DNA from: Mycoplasmatota bacterium
GTDB taxonomy: Bacteria > Bacillota_I > Bacilli_A > Acholeplasmatales > Acholeplasmataceae
Length of the DNA: 64,000 nucleotides
Reading direction: 5' to 3'
NCBI GenBank assembly: GCA_024650045.1
Contig: JANKMU010000001.1
Coordinates: 1-64,000, forward strand
Shown: positions 27,097 through 34,836 of the stretch, in pieces
How positions within the stretch are numbered: position 1 is the stretch's first letter
Layout of the letters: the number at the start of each line of letters is the position of its first letter
Notes under the pieces: generated by a model
The model's input: only the letters and a program-made list of their open reading frames with translations
The model's database searches: none
What the model was told of the DNA's origin: nothing
Made by a program: the position numbers and the translations under genes

Positions 27097-30000
27097 AAAA
27101 ATATTATGGATAGGTATGTTGATTGTTTCAGCATTTGCCCTATTTGCTTGCAGACAGGACATTATATTGTCTATTGATGATTTGTCAGTGACAATGAAAG
27201 AAGGTGAAACTTATCAAATTGATTTCACAAGTAATGACAGTCTTCTCATATTTGAGTCAAATGATGAAAGTATTGTTACCGTTAGTGACTCTGGATTTGT
27301 TGAAGCAGTTTCAGCTGGTGAAACAGTCATTAAGGTAACATCCTCTAAAGATAGTTCAATTACAGTTGATATATCTATTACTGTTGAACCGAATGTAGCA
27401 ATTGAAGTTGAAGAAGATGCTTTAACAATATATGTAGGTGATGAACAAGCAATTACTTACACTTCAAGTTATGGTGTAACCTTTGAATCTAGTGATGAAT
27501 CAATTGTCACAGTTGATGAAACAGGTCATATTGAAGGCTTATCAGAAGGTGAAACAAAAGTTACGATAAGATCAACAATCGATACTTCAGTTTTTAAAGA
27601 AGTAGTAATAACAGTTAGAAAAGTTATTGACCTAGAGGTTGACTATGATTTATATGAACTATGGATTGGGAAAACCGAAAGTATAGTTTATACCTCAAAT
27701 GATGATGTTCGATTTGAAATCGAAGATAACACTATTATTAGTATCTCACCAGAAGGTATCATTACAGGTTTAAAGAGTGGTCTAACAACTATTGAAATTA
27801 TATCAACCTATGATGAAACAGTCAGTGAAACAATCAGTGTAAGAGTTTATAACGATGCTGAAACATTATTAGTCACTGGAGAAAACAAATTAAACGTCGA
27901 TGATAAAACAACACTTGTTGCAGAAGTTGGTCCTGAGGATGCTTATCATTATGTGACATGGACTTCAAGCGATGAAGAGGTTGCAACTGTTAATGAAGAA
28001 GGTGTTTTGACAGCACTAACACAGGGTACAGTTACAGTTACCGCAACATCAAATTTCGATGAAACATTAGTAGGAAGTATCAGTGTTGAAGTCGTGAACT
28101 ATTTGGTTGTTGATGAATCTAAAACTACAAGTGAAACAACTACTTATGAAGATATCACATTTGAATATGGAACAAAATTATTCTCAAATATTCAAGATGC
28201 TATTGATGTAGCAACAGAGAATGCAACCATTTTTGTATTCGCTGGAACTTATAATGAAGACCTAACAGTAGATGTTGGAAACATCTCTATAGAGGGATTT
28301 ACAGGTGCAAGCATTCAAGGTAATGTAATCATTGGTGCAAATGGTGTTCAACTATCTAACTTAGAATTTACTGGTGCATCTACCATTACTAATTTGCAAT
28401 CGATTGAAAATTTAGTCTTCAACAATAACACAGTTTCTAATGTTACAACAGCAACTATGTTTATGCATATTAATGGGATTTCTAACTTAGAAGTTAAAGG
28501 TAATGTTTTCACTAATTTAAGTGGTGATGCTATTGTTGTTGAAAACTATTTAAGTGGACTTGTTAAAATATATGGCAATATAATATCAAATGCCAATACA
28601 GCAATTAAAGTGATTGCTGGTGATGATTATGCTACTGATACTAAAGTTCAAGTTGAAAGAAACACAATTGATCAAGTAACAATCGGTATTGAATTTCAAA
28701 CGATAACATCAATCGATATCATTGACTATGCTAGATTTAATTCAGTCTCAAATTATTCTAACTTAGCAGCAAAAGCAAATGCAAATCACAATGTAGACTT
28801 TACACTAAACTATTGGGGGAAGACTACACCAGATGTTGTTGACTTTGAAGAAATAACGATTTATGATTTAAGAGGGTTCTACTCTGATGCTACAAGTATC
28901 ATTAGTGAATCAAAATATGATCCTTTAATACCAGTTAAGATTATCCCTGAATCAGAAGAATTACTTCTTGAAGTTGGTGATATCCATGCAATTGGTTATG
29001 AAGTTTTACCTATCGGATCTAACCCTGATAAAGTTCGCTTTATTACTTCAGACCCAGATAAAGTTCAGTTCCAGTCTTATGGGGTTATGAAAGGTTTAGA
29101 AAGTGGATATGCAAATATTACATTAAGATTATCTAATGACTTCTCTATAAATGCAGTGATGAATATTGAATTAACTACAGATCCTGGTATTGAAATAACA
29201 CCATCTGTTAATTCTCAAAACCTTATTGTAGGAGATGCATTAACATTGGAGACAATGGTGTTTCCATATCAGATTAAAGATGAACTTGTTATATATGAAT
29301 CTTTAAATCCAGGCGTAGCAACGATTAATCAAAACGGTGAAGTAACTTCGCTTTCTGCTGGTACAGTTACATTTAAAGTTAAATTAGATAGCGATTATAA
29401 TGTTAACACTGAATACACAATTGAATTCTATTCAAGCCTAGATGAAAACAATCTACTGGACCTACTAACAATGAATCAAATGAGTTATACAATACATCAC
29501 GAATGGTTACAGTATGGAGTTGCATTCAATTATATTGAGTCTAGATATGACAGTGTTTCAAGATATTTATTTCAAGATATCGATGTCAACACATCTAAGT
29601 TGCTTCCTATAAGTTCAGGTATTCGTCCTGGTATATTAAAACCCGATCATCCAGAAGGAATAACAACATACAATTCGGATAATGTTTATTGGGTAGTTGT
29701 ACATGAAACAGCAAACACAAGCCCAGGACAAGGTGCATTAGCCCATGCAAATTATTTATGGAATGCAGCTCAAAATGGAACACAACTTTGGGTTTCTTGG
29801 CAGTATACAATGGATGATACTTATACGTATCAACATGTACCAGAAAATGAAATAGCATATCATGCAGGTGATGGTTCATCATTACCAGGAACGAGCACAA
29901 CCTATTTAGGTGGTGGAAATCGAAATGGCGTTGGCATTGAGATGTCGGTTGCTAACGATGAAGACATGTATTTAACTTTTCAAAGAACTGCTAAGTTATC

Positions 30001-30331
30001 TGCAGATATATTGGTAAGATACAATTTACCGAGATCGCATATCAAATTCCATCAAGATTTTTCAGGTAAATGGTGTCCACAGGGCATGTTAAGAGGTGGA
30101 ATGGTTCCTATATTCCAAGAGTTAGCAGATGCTGAATATGCTGTTAGACAAGCTCAAGGAGATCGAACAATCACCTTTGAATCTAATCATCCAGAGTATG
30201 TTGATCAAACGGGTAGAGTGATTAAAATGCCAGATCGACCAATGACGGTTAGTTATACAATAACAATCACAGATAACGAAGTATCAACATCTAGAACTTT
30301 CTTTACATATTTACCTGGTACAATGCATTAA
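27089..30331 (+). CDS. Surface lipoprotein N-acetylmuramoyl-L-alanine amidase with Big_2 and beta-helix domains
   Basis: 1080 residues from ATG 27089 (gggagga upstream). Signal peptide with lipobox FACR. Four Big_2-like domains (about 25-345, each ending with a SS/SxDExxVTV...GxVxxLxxG pattern) lead to a right-handed beta-helix (about 350-570), two more Big_2 domains (about 600-790) and an Amidase_2 domain (about 830-1030). Zinc ligands are His872 (VVHETANT), His988 and Cys996 (FHQDFSGKWCPQGM). It should remove stem peptides from peptidoglycan, making the denuded strands that GHL10 enzymes cut. Stacked Ig and beta-helix parts suggest binding to another cell or polymer. It ends the gene run that begins at anmK. 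Confidence 0.9.
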   Translation: MGKKILWIGMLIVSAFALFACRQDIILSIDDLSVTMKEGETYQIDFTSNDSLLIFESNDESIVTVSDSGFVEAVSAGETVIKVTSSKDSSITVDISITVEPNVAIEVEEDALTIYVGDEQAITYTSSYGVTFESSDESIVTVDETGHIEGLSEGETKVTIRSTIDTSVFKEVVITVRKVIDLEVDYDLYELWIGKTESIVYTSNDDVRFEIEDNTIISISPEGIITGLKSGLTTIEIISTYDETVSETISVRVYNDAETLLVTGENKLNVDDKTTLVAEVGPEDAYHYVTWTSSDEEVATVNEEGVLTALTQGTVTVTATSNFDETLVGSISVEVVNYLVVDESKTTSETTTYEDITFEYGTKLFSNIQDAIDVATENATIFVFAGTYNEDLTVDVGNISIEGFTGASIQGNVIIGANGVQLSNLEFTGASTITNLQSIENLVFNNNTVSNVTTATMFMHINGISNLEVKGNVFTNLSGDAIVVENYLSGLVKIYGNIISNANTAIKVIAGDDYATDTKVQVERNTIDQVTIGIEFQTITSIDIIDYARFNSVSNYSNLAAKANANHNVDFTLNYWGKTTPDVVDFEEITIYDLRGFYSDATSIISESKYDPLIPVKIIPESEELLLEVGDIHAIGYEVLPIGSNPDKVRFITSDPDKVQFQSYGVMKGLESGYANITLRLSNDFSINAVMNIELTTDPGIEITPSVNSQNLIVGDALTLETMVFPYQIKDELVIYESLNPGVATINQNGEVTSLSAGTVTFKVKLDSDYNVNTEYTIEFYSSLDENNLLDLLTMNQMSYTIHHEWLQYGVAFNYIESRYDSVSRYLFQDIDVNTSKLLPISSGIRPGILKPDHPEGITTYNSDNVYWVVVHETANTSPGQGALAHANYLWNAAQNGTQLWVSWQYTMDDTYTYQHVPENEIAYHAGDGSSLPGTSTTYLGGGNRNGVGIEMSVANDEDMYLTFQRTAKLSADILVRYNLPRSHIKFHQDFSGKWCPQGMLRGGMVPIFQELADAEYAVRQAQGDRTITFESNHPEYVDQTGRVIKMPDRPMTVSYTITITDNEVSTSRTFFTYLPGTMH

Positions 30332-30395
30332 TACTGAAAAAAACATTCAAAAAATGCAAAAATATGGCTTTATGGGTTGAAATGGTTATACACGA

Positions 30396-30424
30396 TTGAC
30401 AGCGTTTTCATTAAGATATAAAAT
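30396..30424 (+). promoter_or_regulatory. Near-consensus promoter with overlapping cre-like site
   Basis: TTGACA at 30396-30401, a 17-base spacer, and TAAAAT at 30419-30424 form a strong sigma-A-type promoter. The sequence tgacagcgttttca at 30397-30410 matches the CcpA cre consensus TGWAANCGNTNWCA at all but one position and overlaps the -35 box, so glucose repression is likely. It drives the surface protein gene, which has a GGAGG site 37-44 bases downstream. Confidence 0.7.
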
Positions 30425-30460
30425 GATGATGACGTTGAAATAAAAAATAGGAGGAAAAGA

Positions 30461-32914
30461 ATGAAAAAGATTTTAGTTTTTGTATTGTTAGGTTTTGCGT
30501 CATTTGTAGCTTTAGCTGGAAACAGTGTATATGCTGCTGATGAAATTATTGATTTATATCCATACGATAACATAGCTTGCTTAGAAGCAAGTGCTGAATG
30601 TTTGAATACCAAGGTCGGTAGTGATCATTGGAATTTCACTTATGGTGGATATAGATATCACGCTGTTAGAGGCTCAGTAAGATATGTTTCTGAGTTCGAA
30701 GATGACAACAATGATGGTTTTATTACTGCATTGGAAATCAGTGGTATTTCTTGGGGATCATTTGGATCAACAATAATTAATAACACTGATGAAGCTGTAG
30801 AATTAAAAGTAGATGCTGGCGATGTAAATAGAATGGATTTATATTCAGGCTCTAGACATGATGTGTATTTACACTTCGATGAAGCTGGCGTACTCCAAAT
30901 GTTTGAAAATTCAGTTAACACTTATTATATTCATAATACAGGCACAACTGAAGCACCAGTATGGCGTTTAGCTACTCAAGCTGAAATTGATGCTTATGAT
31001 GCTGCTGCTGATCCAGCTGTTGATACACCAAATACAGTTGTTGACAACATTAGAATGAAACTTGATGATACTGACCCTAAAGGGTATGTATTAGAAAGAT
31101 TAAGATTTGTTGAAATGCTTAAAGACGGTGTTGACAAAGTTACTGATCCTGAAAGTGAATGGTCAGACATTATTGATGGTAACCCTGTTGATATGATTAT
31201 CCAACCAGGTTGGACAGTATTAAGTTTTGCTTTCTTAGATAGAACAAGTAATGCTAAAAATTTAGAATATATTATGTCATTACCTGAAGTCATGATTGAT
31301 GATACTGTTGATCCTCTTGTAACTGAATATATTCATCAACCTCCAGTGTTCTCAGGAATAACTGCATTAGATGATGATTTAGTAACTCCTGGTGTTAATA
31401 TTGTTGTTGAATTCAATGGCGATTTCGATTTAGATCCTGCAATTACAGCTGAATGGGTTAATATGTTTGATGGAACAGGTACAATTATTAATTCAACAGA
31501 ATTTATTGATTACTCAGTTGACATTATGGAAGATGACGTTGTTCTAGAAACGATTAATTTCACTTATGATGACGTTTTAGATGAATATACAGCTAGTGGA
31601 CCAGTAACTATGGTTGATTCAAGTGTGTTTGGCGCTGGTTATAAAGCTGTTTGGTATGCTACAACTCCAGAAGGTGATTTAATGGAAGTTGAAGCTGATG
31701 TAGTTATTGGTGTTATGCCTCCGAAATTCGCTGGCGTAGCTGATAGATATATCAACCAAAGCACACCTGTTGATTTATTAGAAGGTATTACTGCAGATGA
31801 TGGATATAGTAATGATGTAACAGATACAATCGAAGTTACTTATCCTGCTAATTTAAACACATACAATCCATTCCCTGGAACATATGAAATTGAATTAGAA
31901 TTTACTCACAATGTATTTATCGCAGGTATTCAAACTGCTGTAACTGTTAAAGGCGAATATATTGCATTAAATCCAGATACAGATGTTAACCAAAATGTAG
32001 CTACTACAACTCACCCTAAACCAATGGTATTTACGGATGAATTAATTTTCCGTGGTATCGGTAGTGGTTGGGGAAGTGTATTAGTTAAAGTTGCTGCTGA
32101 TGGTACTATGATGGAAAGATATGACAGATATAATTGGGAACATACAACTTCTGAAGGTACTACAGTTGGTAGTTTAGAATTATTTAATGCATGGCAAGCT
32201 GCTATGACATTAGCTGATGGTGAATTCATGGTTACCGCTCATGGTTCTGTAGAAGCTCCAAGATTAAGAGCTGCTAATTTATCATTTGGCGATCCTGTTA
32301 CATTCGAACCAGGTACTGAAGATTTTGATACTGATATTATTACAACAGCAAGTTATACATTAACTGTTGATGATTTAACTGCTCCAATTCTTGTTGTAGT
32401 TAATAACAATTATAAAGTTGAAGCTAATGCTTATACAACTGTAAACCAAGCAATTCTTGCTAACGTTGTTGCATTTGATTTTACTGATGATGTTAGTGAT
32501 TTATCAATGTATGTTTCAAATAATGGTGGAATGACTTTAGTTCCAGGCACATATACAGTAGAAGTAACTGTTGAAGATGCTGCTGGTAACACAGCTGTTC
32601 AAAGCTTTGACGTAACTGTTATTGCACCTAAATTAACTGAAGCAGAAGTACAAGCTTTACTTGATGCTCAAGCATTAACTCAAGCAGAAATTCAAGCATT
32701 AATTGATGCAAGCGTTCTTACTGAAGCACAAATTCAAGCATTAATTGATTCAGGTACATTAACTGAAGCAGAAATTCAAGCATTAATTGATGCTGCTACT
32801 GAAGTTCCTGAAACAGGATGTGGATCTTCACTTAATATCGGAAGTTCATTATTCATCGTATTCAGTTTAGTTATTGGCGCTTCAATCGTTTTCATCATTA
32901 GAAAAAGAAGCTAA
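30461..32914 (+). CDS. Large surface protein with Ig-like domains, 14-residue repeats and C-terminal anchor
   Basis: 817 residues. Signal peptide 1-25 (ending VYAADE); a long N-terminal region of unknown fold; Ig-like/DUF5011-type domains around residues 290-720 (for example FAGVADRYINQSTPVDLLEG, and TYTVEVTVEDAAGNTAVQSF); four 14-residue repeats (725-780); then VPETGC (Cys787), a membrane helix and RKRS. Rich use of GCT, GAA and TTA codons and a near-consensus promoter suggest high expression. It lies between the two halves of the sugar locus and may bind substrate or other cells. No catalytic motif was recognised. Confidence 0.75.
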   Translation: MKKILVFVLLGFASFVALAGNSVYAADEIIDLYPYDNIACLEASAECLNTKVGSDHWNFTYGGYRYHAVRGSVRYVSEFEDDNNDGFITALEISGISWGSFGSTIINNTDEAVELKVDAGDVNRMDLYSGSRHDVYLHFDEAGVLQMFENSVNTYYIHNTGTTEAPVWRLATQAEIDAYDAAADPAVDTPNTVVDNIRMKLDDTDPKGYVLERLRFVEMLKDGVDKVTDPESEWSDIIDGNPVDMIIQPGWTVLSFAFLDRTSNAKNLEYIMSLPEVMIDDTVDPLVTEYIHQPPVFSGITALDDDLVTPGVNIVVEFNGDFDLDPAITAEWVNMFDGTGTIINSTEFIDYSVDIMEDDVVLETINFTYDDVLDEYTASGPVTMVDSSVFGAGYKAVWYATTPEGDLMEVEADVVIGVMPPKFAGVADRYINQSTPVDLLEGITADDGYSNDVTDTIEVTYPANLNTYNPFPGTYEIELEFTHNVFIAGIQTAVTVKGEYIALNPDTDVNQNVATTTHPKPMVFTDELIFRGIGSGWGSVLVKVAADGTMMERYDRYNWEHTTSEGTTVGSLELFNAWQAAMTLADGEFMVTAHGSVEAPRLRAANLSFGDPVTFEPGTEDFDTDIITTASYTLTVDDLTAPILVVVNNNYKVEANAYTTVNQAILANVVAFDFTDDVSDLSMYVSNNGGMTLVPGTYTVEVTVEDAAGNTAVQSFDVTVIAPKLTEAEVQALLDAQALTQAEIQALIDASVLTEAQIQALIDSGTLTEAEIQALIDAATEVPETGCGSSLNIGSSLFIVFSLVIGASIVFIIRKRS
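32633..32800 (+). repeat. Four 42-bp coding repeats (14 residues each)
   Basis: Four in-frame copies of a unit with the pattern LTEAEIQALIDASx, differing mainly in the last three residues. Helical periodicity suggests a stalk or coiled segment between the Ig domains and the C-terminal anchor. Such repeats can change number by slippage. Confidence 0.88.
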
Positions 32915-32949
32915 TAAACTATAAATTTAGTAATAATCCTTGATATTAA

Positions 32950-32985
32950 AAAGTGCCCGTGATGTATACGGGCACTTTGTCTTTC
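32950..32985 (+). terminator. Terminator after the surface protein gene
   Basis: Eleven-pair perfect stem, aaagtgcccgt at 32950-32960 with acgggcacttt at 32968-32978, and a modest T-rich tail. Confidence 0.82.
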
Positions 32986-32991
32986 AAAACT

Positions 32992-33016
32992 TAACTGATG
33001 TAATCAGTTAGTTTTT
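32992..33016 (+). terminator. Second, tandem terminator
   Basis: Eight-pair stem, taactgat at 32992-32999 with atcagtta at 33003-33010, then gttttt. Placed right after the first hairpin, it shields the next operon from the strongly expressed surface gene. A three-base loop makes it a little tight. Confidence 0.6.
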
Positions 33017-33018
33017 AG

Positions 33019-33044
33019 TGAAAATAATTTTTCAATTGTGAAAA
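33019..33044 (+). promoter_or_regulatory. Operator-like array of three alternating half-sites
   Basis: TGAAAA (33019-33024), TTTTCA (33029-33034) and TGAAAA (33039-33044) alternate in orientation with exactly four bases between them, giving two overlapping inverted repeats. The array lies 40 bases before a -10 box. It is a candidate binding site for the regulator of the long downstream operon; the identity of that regulator is not known. Confidence 0.5.
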
Positions 33045-33060
33045 TATCAAGTATAGGGTA

Positions 33061-33088
33061 TTCAGAGGCTATGTGAATATAGTATAAT
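33061..33088 (+). promoter_or_regulatory. Possible promoter of the ABC-NamZ-MurQ operon
   Basis: TATAAT at 33083-33088 with a poor -35 match (ttcaga at 33061-33066, 16-base spacer). It is the only convincing -10 box before the gene run that extends to 52138. A weak -35 would fit activator control. Confidence 0.4.
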
Positions 33089-33148
33089 TAACATATACGA
33101 TACTAGTATGGCAGAGATTAATTTTATAGAGAAAAGAGGTTATAAATA

Positions 33149-34774
33149 ATGAAGAAACTCATCGGGTTTTTATTGATGTTCGCACTTTTCTTCGGACTAG
33201 CAGCATGTAATGGTGGTGATGTTGATCCAACAGAACAAACTCAACCAACTGGAACGGCATCTATTACTGGTGTAACACCTGTTACGATAACAGTTGGTGA
33301 TGAATTTGACCCACTAGACGGTGTGACTGCTACAGATACTGAAAGTGGAGATGTTACAACTGATATTTCAGTTACAGGTGCGATTAATTTAAACACAGCA
33401 GGTAATTACACAATTACGTATAAAGTTACAGGTAGTGATGGCATAGAAGTTACTGTAAATAGAACGATTACAGTATTAACTGCTGAAGGTTGTCCTGTAA
33501 ATCAGGAAAAAGTTAATGGTATATGTGTACCAATCGAACCTACAGAAATTGTTATTATGCATGGTGCACCATATGAGGTTGATCCATTCCATTCAAGTTT
33601 TAGTGGAACAGAGCAATTAGAAAGACAACAATTACAACGTGAAGTAGAAGAACGACTAAATGTTGAAATCGTGTATCGTGCTTATCCAGCAAATGCAGCA
33701 TGGGGTCCATCTCGTGTATCAGCTATTATTCAGTCATCTGTTGCTGGAGATCATCTTGCTGATATTTATTGGTCAGTAAGTGATTGGATTCAAGGATTGG
33801 TCAATGGTGATGCAATTGTTCCAGTTGATCAATACTTAGCAACTCATGGTAGTAATATTCATGAAAGCTATCGTGAAGTTGGTAGTTTTAGAGAACTTGT
33901 ATATGGTTTTGGATCAGGTAAATTAACTGTTGATTCTGGTCTATATTACAATGCAGACTTAGTTGCAAGCCTTGGTGTGGAAAATCCAACACAGTTATTT
34001 TTAGATGGTCAATGGACCTGGTCTAAATTTGATCAATGGGCAACTCAAGTTCAAACCGCACTATCAGCTCAAGATGAAGACAGTTATGCTCTTGGTGGTA
34101 TCTTGGCATTATATGCTGAAAATATGATTCCATTAAATGGCGGAAGTTTGATTAATAGAAATACAGGTAAAGTTGCGTTTACTCAAAATCCAGCGCTAGA
34201 CACTTATTCATTCTTAAATACACTTTATACAAAAGGTGTCTTTGAGTTAACACCTGCTTATGATGCGGGTAGCCCACAATGGCAAGCTGGTAAAGTTGCT
34301 ATGCATCCTGGTAATTATTGGTTTATTAATGCCGATAATAGATGGGGTAATATAGCATTTGAACTCGGATTTGTTCCATACCCAAAAAATGATACATTTA
34401 CTGGCGAATATGTTTCACCAGTTTCAGGTGTTGCAGTATATCATGTCGCTAGTGGTATGAGTGCTGAAAAAGAAGCATTAGTCTTCCAAGTATGGAATGA
34501 ACTTCAATTGTGGCAAACAGAAGAACAAATGGAGTTAAGTTTTGAATTATCATTAATTTCAAGATTTGATAAAGAAGAATATGTTGAAGCATATCTAGCT
34601 ATTTATGATAAGGTTTACTTAGAACTTATCAGCGCGATTGGTATTAGTCCATATAGCGAAAATGGTTGGAGAGCAAATGTAAATGGTGCGATTAGAGAAG
34701 GAACAGCTAGAACTGTGATGGATCAAATCAAACCAATATATGAAGCAGCTTTAGAAGAATATTTAAACGGATAA
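33149..34774 (+). CDS. Sugar ABC transporter solute-binding lipoprotein with Ig-like domain
   Basis: 541 residues. Lipobox GLAAC with Cys20; DUF5011/Ig-like domain about 38-110 (VGDEFDPLDGVTATD, GNYTITYKV); the module CPVNQEKVNGIC (Cys115-Cys126); then a family 1 extracellular solute-binding domain from about 133 to the end (APYEVDPFHSS, LADIYWSVSDWIQGLVNGD, YYNADLVASLGVENPTQL, YALGGILALYAENM). An Ig domain between anchor and binding protein is unusual and may lift it away from the membrane. The two permease genes follow, so an oligosaccharide, probably a wall-glycan fragment, is the likely ligand. It starts the operon ending with nagB. Confidence 0.85.
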   Translation: MKKLIGFLLMFALFFGLAACNGGDVDPTEQTQPTGTASITGVTPVTITVGDEFDPLDGVTATDTESGDVTTDISVTGAINLNTAGNYTITYKVTGSDGIEVTVNRTITVLTAEGCPVNQEKVNGICVPIEPTEIVIMHGAPYEVDPFHSSFSGTEQLERQQLQREVEERLNVEIVYRAYPANAAWGPSRVSAIIQSSVAGDHLADIYWSVSDWIQGLVNGDAIVPVDQYLATHGSNIHESYREVGSFRELVYGFGSGKLTVDSGLYYNADLVASLGVENPTQLFLDGQWTWSKFDQWATQVQTALSAQDEDSYALGGILALYAENMIPLNGGSLINRNTGKVAFTQNPALDTYSFLNTLYTKGVFELTPAYDAGSPQWQAGKVAMHPGNYWFINADNRWGNIAFELGFVPYPKNDTFTGEYVSPVSGVAVYHVASGMSAEKEALVFQVWNELQLWQTEEQMELSFELSLISRFDKEEYVEAYLAIYDKVYLELISAIGISPYSENGWRANVNGAIREGTARTVMDQIKPIYEAALEEYLNG

Positions 34775-34780
34775 AATGAA

Positions 34781-34819
34781 ATACAATGCCCCCTTTGAAA
34801 TACAAGGGGGAGATTGTAT
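34781..34819 (+). other. Intercistronic hairpin after the binding-protein gene
   Basis: Two stacked stems: atacaat (34781-34787) with attgtat (34813-34819), and ccccctt (34789-34795) with aaggggg (34804-34810). No T tract follows and the next gene begins 18 bases later. Such hairpins, as between malE and malF in E. coli, protect the upstream message so that the binding protein is made in excess over the permeases. Confidence 0.65.
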
Positions 34820-34836
34820 GAAAAGGAGTGTTTTCT

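Noticed and set aside
29607-29900. Antisense open frames inside long genes, such as this 97-codon one
   Set aside because: They lack ribosome sites and domain signs and lie opposite strongly supported genes; similar shadows at 15472-15810, 39140-39502 and 56411-56911 were left out for the same reason.
32633-32800. Regular 42-bp repeats considered as a CRISPR-like array
   Set aside because: The units are back to back without spacers, are in frame inside a coding region and encode a 14-residue protein repeat.
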